Assembly (NCBI RefSeq): GCF_004295665.1
Contig: NZ_CP034759.1
Span: 2,170,001-2,234,000, forward strand
Origin: Litorilituus sediminis
GTDB lineage: Bacteria > Pseudomonadota > Gammaproteobacteria > Enterobacterales > Alteromonadaceae
DNA: 64,000 nt
Reading direction: 5' to 3'
Shown: positions 16,806-25,319 of the stretch, one piece after another
Numbering within the stretch: position 1 is the first letter of the stretch
How the letters are laid out: the number at the start of each line of letters is the position of its first letter
The notes under the pieces: model-generated
Seen by the model: the letters and a program-made list of their open reading frames with translations, nothing else
The model's database searches: none
What the model was told of the DNA's origin: nothing
Translations under genes and position numbers: made by a program

Positions 16806-17309
16806 CTAAGCATTACGCTTTAGTGTTTTTTTCACCTTTTTCAAGGCCATGTTTTGCTTTAACGGTGATAAGTATTCAATAAATAACTTACCTTTTAAGT
16901 GATCTATTTCATGCTGCATAACAATAGCGAGAAACTCATCAGATTCTATGGTGATCTCTTTACCTTCTCTATCAAGCGCTTGAACTGTAACTTTAGTAAA
17001 GCGCTCTACATCAGCATAGTAGCCAGGTACTGAGAGACAACCTTCTTGGCCTTTAGCTAGGTTTTCTCCCTTAATAATTTTCGGGTTAACCAAAACCAAA
17101 GGCTCATTACGCTCTTCAGATATATCAATGACAACAACGGCTTCTTTTCTGCCAACTTGTGTCGCAGCTAAGCCAATACCGTCATCTGTGTTGTACATAG
17201 TATCAAGCATGTCATCAATTAATGTCTGAACTTCATTGACGTTTTCTACATCTACAGCCTGCTGTTGTAGTTTCTCATTTGGGGCAGTGAGTATTGATAA
17301 CACTGTCAT
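16806..17309 (-). CDS. def: Peptide deformylase (not linked to fmt)
   Basis: This is a 167-residue metalloprotease that removes the formyl group from new proteins. All three motifs are present: GIGLAATQVG (44-53), EGCLSVPG (89-96, metal ligand C91) and QHEIDHLKG (H133, E134, H137), so it should be active. I start at the ATG at 17309 (AAGGA upstream); a longer frame adds nine residues with no support. It lies between mpl and ubiX rather than in the usual def-fmt cluster, so it is probably a second deformylase of the genome. The C-terminal tail is lysine-rich. Confidence 0.92.
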   Translation of the reverse strand: MTVLSILTAPNEKLQQQAVDVENVNEVQTLIDDMLDTMYNTDDGIGLAATQVGRKEAVVVIDISEERNEPLVLVNPKIIKGENLAKGQEGCLSVPGYYADVERFTKVTVQALDREGKEITIESDEFLAIVMQHEIDHLKGKLFIEYLSPLKQNMALKKVKKTLKRNA

Positions 17310-17375
17310 ATTTTTTCCTTTTACCTTGATAAACAATTAATACCTGAGCTATTGCTACAATAACCTAGGGTATTA

Positions 17376-18749
17376 CTATAATGCTGCCAGTAGTTTATCA
17401 TGAATACCTTCAAAACTACCGTTACTCATCACGACAATTGTATCATAAGGGCTGGCTTGATTAGCTATCTTTGTTACTAAGCTGTCAACCTCTTGCTCGA
17501 CAACACAAGGTTGCTGACACTTAACGATAAGCTCTTTAACAGACCAACTCACCTGCTCGCCTTGATAGATATAAACTAAATCAGCATCAATAAAAGCCTC
17601 TGGCAAGGCATCTTTATGAATGCCTGATTTCATCGTATTTGATCTCGGCTCTAGCACCGCAATGACTTTGCCTTGGCGAACGTTTAAGGTATTTTCGTCA
17701 TTAACTCTAGCTCTCACACCCGCGAGTGTTTTACTGATGGCAGTAGGGTGATGCGCAAAGTCATCATACACGCGAATATTGTTTACTTCTCCGCGTAACT
17801 CCAAGCGACGTTTGGTGTTAATAAACTCTGGCAAAGCCTCTATTGCTACCGCGGTTGGCACGCCAGCATGCCTTGCTGCAGCAATCGCCATTAAGGCATT
17901 GTCTATATTAAAATCACCAATAAGTGCCCATTTTACTGTGCCTTGATATGCACCATTAAAGTGCACATCAAATTCACTGCCATCAGCGACACGTTTTACC
18001 GCCTGCCAGCCAGAGTCGTCATGACTAAACTCTTGCTCGCTCCAGCAGCCCATATCTAAAGTTTGGGTGATAGCCATATCACTTTTAGGTGAAATAATTA
18101 AACCGTTACTTGGTACCATGCGAATGAGATGATGAAATTGTCGCTGAATATCAGATAAATCAGCAAAAATATCACCGTGGTCAAACTCCATATTATTCAT
18201 TACCAGAGTTCTTGGTCTGTAGTGGACAAATTTAGAGCGCTTATCAAAAAAAGCACTATCGTATTCATCAGCTTCGATAACAAAAAATGGCGTATCGCCT
18301 AATCTAGCTGAGCTATCAAAGTTTTGCGGTACACCACCAATTAAAAAGCCTGGCGACAATTGCGCATATTCTAATATCCATGCCAACATGCTACTGGTGG
18401 TTGTTTTACCGTGGGTGCCAGATACCGCTAATACCCAACGCTCTGATAAAACATTTTCCAATAACCATTGCGGACCAGAAATATAAGGAATATTACGATC
18501 AAGCACATGCTCAACCATAACATTACCACGCGACATAGCATTGCCGATAATGACCAAATCGACATCTTCTGCTAAATGTTCCACTTTATAGCCCGAACTT
18601 AAGGTAATGCCCAATTGCTCTAATTGGCTGCTCATTGGCGGGTAGACATTAGCATCAGTACCACTAACTTTATAACCAAGCTGCTTAGCAATCGCTGCTA
18701 TGCCCCCCATAAATGTGCCGCAGATCCCTAATATATGTATATGTTGCAT
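17376..18749 (-). CDS. mpl: UDP-N-acetylmuramate:tripeptide ligase Mpl
   Basis: This 457-residue Mur-ligase-family enzyme reattaches recovered murein tripeptide (L-Ala-gamma-D-Glu-meso-DAP) to UDP-MurNAc in cell-wall recycling. The Rossmann start HILGICGTFMGGIAAIAKQLG is the Mpl form of the MurC motif. The ATP loop VSGTHGKTTTSSM lies at about residue 110, and VYDDFAHHPTAI is the conserved C-terminal block. Length and motif order are standard. It is the first gene of the leftward mpl-def-ubiX group. Confidence 0.95.
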   Translation of the reverse strand: MQHIHILGICGTFMGGIAAIAKQLGYKVSGTDANVYPPMSSQLEQLGITLSSGYKVEHLAEDVDLVIIGNAMSRGNVMVEHVLDRNIPYISGPQWLLENVLSERWVLAVSGTHGKTTTSSMLAWILEYAQLSPGFLIGGVPQNFDSSARLGDTPFFVIEADEYDSAFFDKRSKFVHYRPRTLVMNNMEFDHGDIFADLSDIQRQFHHLIRMVPSNGLIISPKSDMAITQTLDMGCWSEQEFSHDDSGWQAVKRVADGSEFDVHFNGAYQGTVKWALIGDFNIDNALMAIAAARHAGVPTAVAIEALPEFINTKRRLELRGEVNNIRVYDDFAHHPTAISKTLAGVRARVNDENTLNVRQGKVIAVLEPRSNTMKSGIHKDALPEAFIDADLVYIYQGEQVSWSVKELIVKCQQPCVVEQEVDSLVTKIANQASPYDTIVVMSNGSFEGIHDKLLAAL

Positions 18750-18879
18750 AGTATTTGCCGTAAAAATAAACTGTCGGAAGTCGAAAAGCTGTTAAGAAAA
18801 ATTCTGACTAATATACCTTAATAATGCAGTTTTCGCTGCTAATGAAGCTCGGTAATTGTTTTAGGATTCTTGCTGAGCT

Positions 18880-19989
18880 TTAGAAATCGTAGCCAATACT
18901 AACAATAAGACGGTAATCACTGGGTTTAGGCGCTTGTTGGGCAACCGCGGCAACAGGTTTTGCTACGCGGTCAACATACAGCATTAAATCCATTGCAAAG
19001 TCATCAGTAAAATCAAACTCAAAGCCAGTTTTTAAATGGTGGTTTCTTTCACCAGACGCTTTATCAACAAACTTCACTTGGTAATCAAAAATATAATCTG
19101 TTTTACGTGATACGGTATATTCAAGTAAGGTGCTCAGTGAAAGTGCACCACTATGGGGATTGCTATCTTCAACGTTATTGTAATAAACCGTAGCTTGATA
19201 GCTAGGCCCCGCGGTTACGTCCCACTGCAAACGTTTATTATTAATAATATGATAACCAACACTCGAACCTAAGCTATTTCTGCGCTTAATATTTTGCTGT
19301 AAGTCACTGTAATATTCATAGTCTATGACACGAAAGAATATCCTGCCGCTATAAAACCAATCAAGATAACTTGTCAATCGGCGAGTGTCACTAACCACCG
19401 GCTGACTATCATCACTCAATGACTTACTATAATTAAAGGTTAGATCACTACGAAAACGTGTAAAGGCGGTACGTCGTTGTAACATAGCAGAGGCAAAATA
19501 TTCTAATTGCTTAACATTACCTGCGCTAATATCAATACCAATATTCGCTTTGGCATCCCATATATCTTTGCGGTTTTCACCAGAAGAGGTAATAGATAGT
19601 AACTCAGATAACGGATAATGCTGCTCTCGCCCTTGGCTTAGCAAAATTAAATGACCATCTTTTACTATAAGAAAGCCTTGTTCAACCCTGCCATCTGCGA
19701 AACGAATTTGCTGATCAAAGCGACTTCTTAGCTCAGCAACATCTTGCCAATCAAAGATTTTGATACCGAACTCATCACTATCAAACTCGAGTTCATCATC
19801 ATACATAGCAATAATGTCGCCTTTAAGCCATTCATCAGATTTCAATCGTAACCAATCATATTTTTGGCTAAAAATTGGCGTAGGTTTTTGCCACACTGCT
19901 TTTTGCGTTTGCGCCATACTTAAACCACAAGTAAGGCAGCCCAACAAGATGCAACAAGTAAGTAAGCGTTTAATAAACATTCTCTTCAT
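18880..19989 (-). CDS. DUF481-type outer-membrane/exported protein (copy A)
   Basis: This is an exported protein of about 369 residues of the DUF481 (YdiY-like) group. A signal peptide (MKRMFIKRLL, hydrophobic to about residue 25, ending near MAQTQ) precedes a small beta domain (WLKGDIIAMYDDELEFDSDE) shared with copy B. A region of repeated beta strands follows and ends in aromatic phenylalanine (IVSIGYDF), as in outer-membrane barrels. The frame extends 13 codons to a TTG; I prefer the ATG at 19989, or 19980, because the signal peptide begins there. Copy B lies directly upstream in the same direction; the two are clear tandem paralogs. Function is unknown. Confidence 0.82.
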   Translation of the reverse strand: MKRMFIKRLLTCCILLGCLTCGLSMAQTQKAVWQKPTPIFSQKYDWLRLKSDEWLKGDIIAMYDDELEFDSDEFGIKIFDWQDVAELRSRFDQQIRFADGRVEQGFLIVKDGHLILLSQGREQHYPLSELLSITSSGENRKDIWDAKANIGIDISAGNVKQLEYFASAMLQRRTAFTRFRSDLTFNYSKSLSDDSQPVVSDTRRLTSYLDWFYSGRIFFRVIDYEYYSDLQQNIKRRNSLGSSVGYHIINNKRLQWDVTAGPSYQATVYYNNVEDSNPHSGALSLSTLLEYTVSRKTDYIFDYQVKFVDKASGERNHHLKTGFEFDFTDDFAMDLMLYVDRVAKPVAAVAQQAPKPSDYRLIVSIGYDF

Positions 19990-20044
19990 AAGACGTAAAA
20001 AAACGACCGTAATGATCGTTTTGAGCAAACTATTCTATAAGACT

Positions 20045-21169
20045 CTAAAAGTCATAACCTAGGCTAATAACTAAGCGATAATCATTCTGCTCAGGTACTA
20101 TCCCATCGCCATCTTTCTTAGGCTTTTCGGTTCTATCAGCGTAAAAGGTTAAATCTAAGTCAAAATCACTGGTCAGCTCTACTTCTAAACCTGTTTCAAA
20201 ATGATGAATCAACTCACCCGAGGCTTCATCAACAATTTGAATGCTATATGAAACATCATAATCAATGTCACGGGTAATTTCATAAGTAAAGTCTGTCCCT
20301 AATACTAAACCCGGTGAATATTCTGTATTACTTTCACCGTCTTCAACATCCTTAAAGTAGGTTTTTTGATAACTAGGACCAGCATTGATATCCCAGGTGG
20401 TCGTTTTGTTATCGACAAGATGATAACCCATAGCAATACCGTAGCGAATACGGCGATCAATATTTAAAAACTCATCAGAAAAATATTCAAAGTCCATTGC
20501 TCTTAAATACATCTTTTGACTAAAAAACCAGTCATAAGTTGAGGTTAACCTATCACTGTTAGCCGTAACTTTCTTTTCATTAGTATCTTGGTCTTTATAT
20601 TTACTATAGTTGGCGGTGTAATCTGTTTTAAAGCGGCTGCTAGCGCTACGCCTTTGCATACCTGCGGTAAAGGTATAATCAAACTGTACGGTATTACCTT
20701 CACGCAAATTAATACCAATATTGGCATAGCCATCCCACAGATCACGTTCATTTTGTCCTGATGAAGCGATCGATAATAAATTCGCCAGCTCATAATGTCT
20801 TGTTTGGCCATTTTTTACTAAGCTTAATTTACCATCTTTTACCACTAAATAGCCCTCAGCAATCGTACCATCGAGCATTCGAATACTTTGCCAATTTTTA
20901 CTGCGCAGCTCAGCAACATCTTCCCAATCAATCTTTTGAATATCTAACTCATCACTATCAAATTCTAACTCTTCATCATACATAGAAATGATATCACCCT
21001 TTAACCACTCATCTGAGCTAAGGCGAAGCCAATCATATTCTTGTTTAAAGATGGGGGTTGGTTTTTGCCAACTTGTCTGTTCGTCTTGAGCAAGACTCAT
21101 TGACGGTAAAAATAATACACTTATCGCTATGGCCAGTACTTGCACTAGAGCCAAACCAACTTTATTCAT
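20045..21169 (-). CDS. DUF481-type outer-membrane/exported protein (copy B)
   Basis: This 374-residue tandem paralog of copy A shares the same blocks: WQKPTPIF, YDWLRL, SDEWLKGDII, MYDEELEFDSDE and the final LVISLGYDF. A signal peptide (to about LPSMSLAQ) is clear and GGAG precedes the ATG. The N-terminal domain resembles the SH3-like piece often placed before DUF481 barrels; the rest should form an outer-membrane beta barrel. Copy A begins about 55 bases after its stop, and copy A lacks a good ribosome site, so copy A may depend on this gene for transcription. Both are acidic in the barrel loops. Confidence 0.85.
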   Translation of the reverse strand: MNKVGLALVQVLAIAISVLFLPSMSLAQDEQTSWQKPTPIFKQEYDWLRLSSDEWLKGDIISMYDEELEFDSDELDIQKIDWEDVAELRSKNWQSIRMLDGTIAEGYLVVKDGKLSLVKNGQTRHYELANLLSIASSGQNERDLWDGYANIGINLREGNTVQFDYTFTAGMQRRSASSRFKTDYTANYSKYKDQDTNEKKVTANSDRLTSTYDWFFSQKMYLRAMDFEYFSDEFLNIDRRIRYGIAMGYHLVDNKTTTWDINAGPSYQKTYFKDVEDGESNTEYSPGLVLGTDFTYEITRDIDYDVSYSIQIVDEASGELIHHFETGLEVELTSDFDLDLTFYADRTEKPKKDGDGIVPEQNDYRLVISLGYDF

Positions 21170-21510
21170 GAAGAACTCCGTATTCTTAAAATTAAATTAC
21201 GTCCTTACCGCAATAGCCTTAACAACTTACTCAAGCATTATAACAAGTTGGCTCTTTTAACCTAGTACCTTATAAAAATTAGCAGCTTAAAGAAGGTATG
21301 TTTTTAAACTGGGGAATTAATTGATTGCTTTGTCGTATCGTTAAGCCAAGGTTATTACTCCTGACTATTAACAGTCGCTTTATTAGCACGTCATTTTTAC
21401 AAAACCTTTTTACAAAGCCTTTTTACAAAATATTGCAGCTAAATTAGAAACTTTGCTCTATAGTTAGCTGTCCAAGAACAAATAAAGTGCACCAATTAAA
21501 GGCGCAACAA

Positions 21511-21526
21511 GCACCATCTTGGTGCA
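21511..21526. promoter_or_regulatory. NtrC binding site upstream of glnA
   Basis: GCACCATCTTGGTGCA matches the NtrC consensus (GCACC-N5-GGTGC) exactly. It lies about 65 bases before the sigma-54 promoter, a usual enhancer distance. ntrB and ntrC are encoded downstream. Confidence 0.85.
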
Positions 21527-21577
21527 TTACCAATTAAGGTTTTCAGAAAAACCCTTATTAATCAAATGCATTTGTTC

Positions 21578-21593
21578 TGGCATGATTCTAGCT
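21578..21593 (+). promoter_or_regulatory. Sigma-54 promoter of glnA
   Basis: TGGCATGATTCTAGCT has the -24 GG and -12 GC separated by 10 bases, as sigma-54 requires. Transcription should begin near 21604, about 36 bases before the glnA ATG. Confidence 0.8.
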
Positions 21594-21639
21594 AATAGTG
21601 AATAAATAAATTTTAGACTAACACCACTGGAGAGACACA

Positions 21640-23046
21640 ATGTCACAAGCAGTATTCGATTTAATTAAAGAGCACGATGTAAAATTCGTTGATCTTCGTT
21701 TCACTGACTCAAAAGGTAAAGAGCAACATGTTTCATTACCTCATCACCAAATTGATGAAGACTTTTTCGAAGACGGTAAAATGTTCGATGGCTCTTCAAT
21801 TGCTGGCTGGAAAGGTATCAATGAATCAGACATGGTATTAATGCCTGATCCATCAACAGCTATCCTAGACCCTTTCACAGAAGCGGTTACCTTAAACATT
21901 CGTTGTGACATTGTTGAACCTGCAACAATGCAAGGCTATAGCCGTGACCCACGCTCTGTAGCACATCGCGCTGAAGAGTATATGCGTAGCACAGGCATTG
22001 CTGATACTGTATTAGTTGGTCCAGAGCCAGAATTTTTCGTATTTGATGATGTTAAGTTCCACACTGACATGTCTGGCTCTATGTACAAAATCGATGATAA
22101 AGAAGCGGCTTGGAATGGTGCAACGCATTATGAAGATGGCAACACAGGTCACCGCCCAGGCGTTAAAGGTGGTTACTTCCCAGTAGCACCAGTTGACTCT
22201 TCACAAGACTTACGTTCAGCTATGTGTTTAGTTATGGAAGATATGGGTTTAGTTGTTGAAGCTCATCACCATGAAGTTGCTACAGCGGGTCAAAACGAAA
22301 TCGCTTGTCGCTTCAACACTATGGTATTAAAAGCTGATGAAGTGCAAATCTATAAGTATGTTGTCCATAACGTTGCTCATGCTTACGGTAAAACTGCTAC
22401 CTTTATGCCTAAGCCATTAGTAGGTGATAACGGCACAGGTATGCACGTTCACCAATCTTTAGCTAAAGATGGCGTTAACTTATTCTCTGGTGATAAGTAC
22501 GGCGGATTATCTGAAATGGCTTTATACTACATCGGCGGTATCATTAAGCACGCTAAAGCACTTAACGCTTTCACTAACGCTTCAACTAACTCGTACAAGC
22601 GTTTAGTTCCGGGCTTTGAAGCACCAGTAATGCTTGCTTACTCGGCACGTAACCGTAGTGCGTCAATTCGTATCCCAATTGTACCTTCACCAAAAGCTGC
22701 CCGTATTGAAGTTCGCTTCCCAGATCCATCAGCTAACCCATACTTAGCATTCTCAGCAATGCTTATGGCAGGTCTTGACGGTATCAAAAACAAAATCCAC
22801 CCTGGCGATGCTATGGACAAGGATTTATACGACTTACCAGCTGAAGAAGCGGCTGCTATCCCACAAGTTGCATCATCACTTGAAGAAGCGTTAGATGCAT
22901 TAGAAGCAGATAAAGAGTTCTTAATGGAAGGTGGTGTTATGGACAGCGATATGATCGATGCCTACATCGCTCTTAAGCGTGAAGAAGTTGAAACATTAAA
23001 TTCAACTACGCACCCTGTAGAATTTGATATGTACTACAGCGTATAA
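21640..23046 (+). CDS. glnA: Glutamine synthetase type I
   Basis: This 468-residue enzyme makes glutamine from glutamate and ammonia with ATP, the core step of nitrogen assimilation, as a dodecamer. The conserved blocks [13 protein letters not shown], the active-site [10 protein letters not shown] and [26 protein letters not shown] are complete. The regulatory adenylylation tyrosine is in [11 protein letters not shown], as in enteric GS. AGAGACACA lies before the ATG. It is controlled by the NtrC site and sigma-54 promoter upstream and ended by a strong hairpin, so ntrBC are transcribed separately. Confidence 0.98.
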   Translation: MSQAVFDLIKEHDVKFVDLRFTDSKGKEQHVSLPHHQIDEDFFEDGKMFDGSSIAGWKGINESDMVLMPDPSTAILDPFTEAVTLNIRCDIVEPATMQGYSRDPRSVAHRAEEYMRSTGIADTVLVGPEPEFFVFDDVKFHTDMSGSMYKIDDKEAAWNGATHYEDGNTGHRPGVKGGYFPVAPVDSSQDLRSAMCLVMEDMGLVVEAHHHEVATAGQNEIACRFNTMVLKADEVQIYKYVVHNVAHAYGKTATFMPKPLVGDNGTGMHVHQSLAKDGVNLFSGDKYGGLSEMALYYIGGIIKHAKALNAFTNASTNSYKRLVPGFEAPVMLAYSARNRSASIRIPIVPSPKAARIEVRFPDPSANPYLAFSAMLMAGLDGIKNKIHPGDAMDKDLYDLPAEEAAAIPQVASSLEEALDALEADKEFLMEGGVMDSDMIDAYIALKREEVETLNSTTHPVEFDMYYSV

Positions 23047-23068
23047 ACGCTAACGAAAACAATAGCTA

Positions 23069-23095
23069 AAAGCTCACTTCGGTGAGCTTTTTTTT
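23069..23095 (+). terminator. Rho-independent terminator of glnA
   Basis: AAGCTCAC, a TTCG tetraloop and GTGAGCTT are followed by a run of T, 22 bases after the glnA stop. Confidence 0.9.
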
Positions 23096-23152
23096 GTCTT
23101 TTAAAGCAAATATTAAAAAACTACAGTCAATTTAAGCTCTTTGGTAACATTC

Positions 23153-23416
23153 ATACCAAGTTGACTAAGTATTTGATCATTTAGCGAGAATTAAAAGGCT
23201 TATAGGCAAGGCGCTAATTGCAAAGAATGGTTATCCCTTGTTAAAATTAGCAACGCTGAATATAAGCCTTTTAAACTCGCCCTTTGGGAGTTCAAGAATA
23301 ACATGACAACTGCACAATATTTATTTGATGTAGAACGACTATATCTTCATAAATCTTGTTTGTTCTAATGCTATTCTTGTAACTCTAAGTGACTAAATAC
23401 TTAATCAAATTGGTAT
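23153..23416. repeat. Dispersed palindromic repeat, full copy 1 (MITE-like, 264 bp)
   Basis: Its ends are inverted copies of each other: the first 27 bases (ATACCAAGTTGACTAAGTAT...) match the reverse complement of the last 27 at 23 positions. Inside are the blocks GCGAGAATTAAAAGGC, GGCAAGGCGCT, AAAGAATGGTTAT, AGCAACGC and CTTTTAAACTCGCCCTT. The same blocks in the same order appear, reversed, at 60771-61085, and the first of them at 26735-26778. It carries no gene. The remaining 110 bases before the next gene hold only AT-rich sequence. Confidence 0.8.
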
Positions 23417-23526
23417 TAGTAGTAAAAATATTTTTTTTGTATAAATTATAGATATATACTTAACTAAGGAATACGGTTTAAATTTACTTTGGTTAAAACA
23501 AAGGGATAGGACATAGTTAACTTAAT

Positions 23527-24045
23527 ATGGCTAAGTTAGTACTAATAGCACTTTTACTTACTTCATTGGCAGCTTCTGCATACCAGAGCTCGGCTAAAAT
23601 TTATGTATGGCGCAATGAAAACGGTGTATTAGTATTTTCTGATACCCCAAGACCCGGAGCAGAAGAAGTCAAGACAAAACCCGGTAATGTCATTAAATCT
23701 GCGACCTCAGTAGATACAGAAGTACTTGATATAAAACCACAAGTTATTGAGCAGAAGTATGAGGTTGTTATTAACAGCCCCAAGAACAATGCCACCATTC
23801 GCGATAATACTGGTTCAATCTATATAAGCGGTGGTATAAAGCCTCAATTTAGACCAGGATTCCAAGTGCAGCTTTACTTAGATGGTGAAGCCTATGATAA
23901 ACCACAAAAGCACTCTATGTTCTCCCTACGCAATATCGATAGAGGCGAGCATAAAATAAAAATGGAACTACTCGATGAAAAGGGCAAGGTTATTGCATTA
24001 TCAGAGTCAGTTACGTTTTATATGCATAGAGCTTCTGTCAATTAG
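23527..24045 (+). CDS. DUF4124-domain exported protein
   Basis: This 172-residue exported protein has a signal peptide at residues 1 to about 22 (hydrophobic, ending ASAYQSSA). The DUF4124 domain follows (KIYVWRNENGVLVFSDTPRPGAEEV, about 24-60), then a C-terminal beta-sandwich region (VVINSPKNNATIRDN ... HKIKMELLDEKGKVI) like the Ig-like domain often joined to it. Proteins of this type lie between glnA and ntrB in many marine gammaproteobacteria, which this matches; the role is unknown. Confidence 0.85.
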   Translation: MAKLVLIALLLTSLAASAYQSSAKIYVWRNENGVLVFSDTPRPGAEEVKTKPGNVIKSATSVDTEVLDIKPQVIEQKYEVVINSPKNNATIRDNTGSIYISGGIKPQFRPGFQVQLYLDGEAYDKPQKHSMFSLRNIDRGEHKIKMELLDEKGKVIALSESVTFYMHRASVN

Positions 24046-24161
24046 ACTTACTCCTCATATAAAAAACCGAATAAAAACAAAGGTTAATTATGTTACCTAT
24101 TAAGTAAGTAGCAAAATTAAGCCAGCAAATAAAACGTTTCTCTAGTAGAATAAAATCAAGC

Positions 24162-24176
24162 GCACCAAATAGGTGC
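24162..24176. promoter_or_regulatory. NtrC-like site in front of ntrB
   Basis: GCACCAAATAGGTGC has the GCACC-N5-GGTGC form. It lies 35 bases before the chosen ntrB start and would overlap a promoter there, as NtrC does when it represses glnL in enteric bacteria. This also argues against reading ntrB from the ATG at 24178. Confidence 0.65.
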
Positions 24177-24210
24177 AATGATTAACGTTTATATTGCAAT
24201 AAGGTTTAAG

Positions 24211-25296
24211 ATGGCTACTCGGCAAGATATTCTAGCATTAAAAAAAAGCTACCAAGAAGCATTAGCTAATCAGCTAGTGACTGCCGTTATTATCTTAAAT
24301 AGCAACCTCGACATCGTCTATGTAAACCCAGCAGCTGAAGCGCTATTAATAAAAAGCCTAGCTAAGTTATACGGTCGCCCAGCGAGTACTATTTTCGCCA
24401 ACACAACCATTACCGATAGCCGCTTAACGCAATTACTCGATTCAGGGCAAGAATTAACTGACAGTGAAGTGGTTATTGAATTTACCGAGTCACACCGCTT
24501 TACTGCAGAAATAACAGCCTCGTCTGTCGAGTTTAATCAAGTAGCGCATGTACTACTCGAGCTAAAACAAATCGATCAACAAAAGCAAATTAGCCTAGAA
24601 GTATTTCAGCAGCAACAATGGCTCGCGGCTAGAGATTTGATCAAAGGTCTCGCACATGAAATTAAAAACCCGCTTGGTGGTTTGCGTGGCGCAGCACAGC
24701 TACTTAATAAAGAGCTAAATGAAACTCAACAAGAATATACTGCGATGATCATAGAGCAGGCAGATCGCCTCACCAACTTGGTTGATCGATTGCTAGGCCC
24801 AAATCAGTTACCACAAATACAGCAGCACAATGTTCATTCTGTGCTAGAAAAAGTCTGCCAAGTGGTGAGTTTTTCACAGTTACATGAATCTAAAATAATC
24901 CGCGACTACGACCCATCTATTCCACTGATAGAGTGTGATCAAGAAAAACTACAACAAGCGGTATTAAACATAGTTAATAATGCAATTCAGGCAATTAATG
25001 ATGAGCATACTATTACGCTTAAAACCCGTATAGCGAACAATAAAACTATTAATGGCAAGCGAGTAAAGCTAACCGCGCAAATTAGCATAATAGATAATGG
25101 TCCGGGTATTCCGCCTCATATTCAGGATACCCTGTTTTACCCTATGGTATCGGGGAACTCAAATGGCACTGGCTTAGGCCTGTCCATTTCACAAACCTTG
25201 ATAAATCAACATCAAGGAAAGCTATCCTGCCATAGCAGACCCGGCCATACTGAATTTATTATATTGCTGCCATTACAGCAGAAAACCGAGCATTAA
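24211..25296 (+). CDS. glnL: Nitrogen regulation sensor kinase NtrB
   Basis: This 361-residue histidine kinase phosphorylates NtrC when nitrogen is short and is controlled by PII. A PAS domain (about 15-115) is followed by the H-box GLAHEIKNPLGGLRGAAQLL, the N-box VLNIVNNAIQAI, and the G-boxes DNGPGIPP and GTGLGLSIS. I start at the ATG at 24211, which has AAGG 6 bases upstream; an ATG at 24178 adds 11 residues but touches the NtrC site. It has no membrane segment, as expected. ntrC follows 23 bases on. Confidence 0.95.
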   Translation: MATRQDILALKKSYQEALANQLVTAVIILNSNLDIVYVNPAAEALLIKSLAKLYGRPASTIFANTTITDSRLTQLLDSGQELTDSEVVIEFTESHRFTAEITASSVEFNQVAHVLLELKQIDQQKQISLEVFQQQQWLAARDLIKGLAHEIKNPLGGLRGAAQLLNKELNETQQEYTAMIIEQADRLTNLVDRLLGPNQLPQIQQHNVHSVLEKVCQVVSFSQLHESKIIRDYDPSIPLIECDQEKLQQAVLNIVNNAIQAINDEHTITLKTRIANNKTINGKRVKLTAQISIIDNGPGIPPHIQDTLFYPMVSGNSNGTGLGLSISQTLINQHQGKLSCHSRPGHTEFIILLPLQQKTEH

Positions 25297-25319
25297 CACC
25301 TTAACAAGAGATTAAAATA

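Larger units (their letters stand above)
21170..21639. other. 470-base divergent control region, DUF481 to glnA
   Basis: It contains the glnA control elements listed separately (NtrC site and sigma-54 promoter). A triplicate of similar words (CAAAACCTTTTTA, CAAAGCCTTTTTA, CAAAATATT) lies at about 21398-21433. A second imperfect NtrC-like site with 17-base spacing (GCACC at 21489 and GGCGC at 21501) lies just upstream of the good one. No extra gene is visible. Confidence 0.6.
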
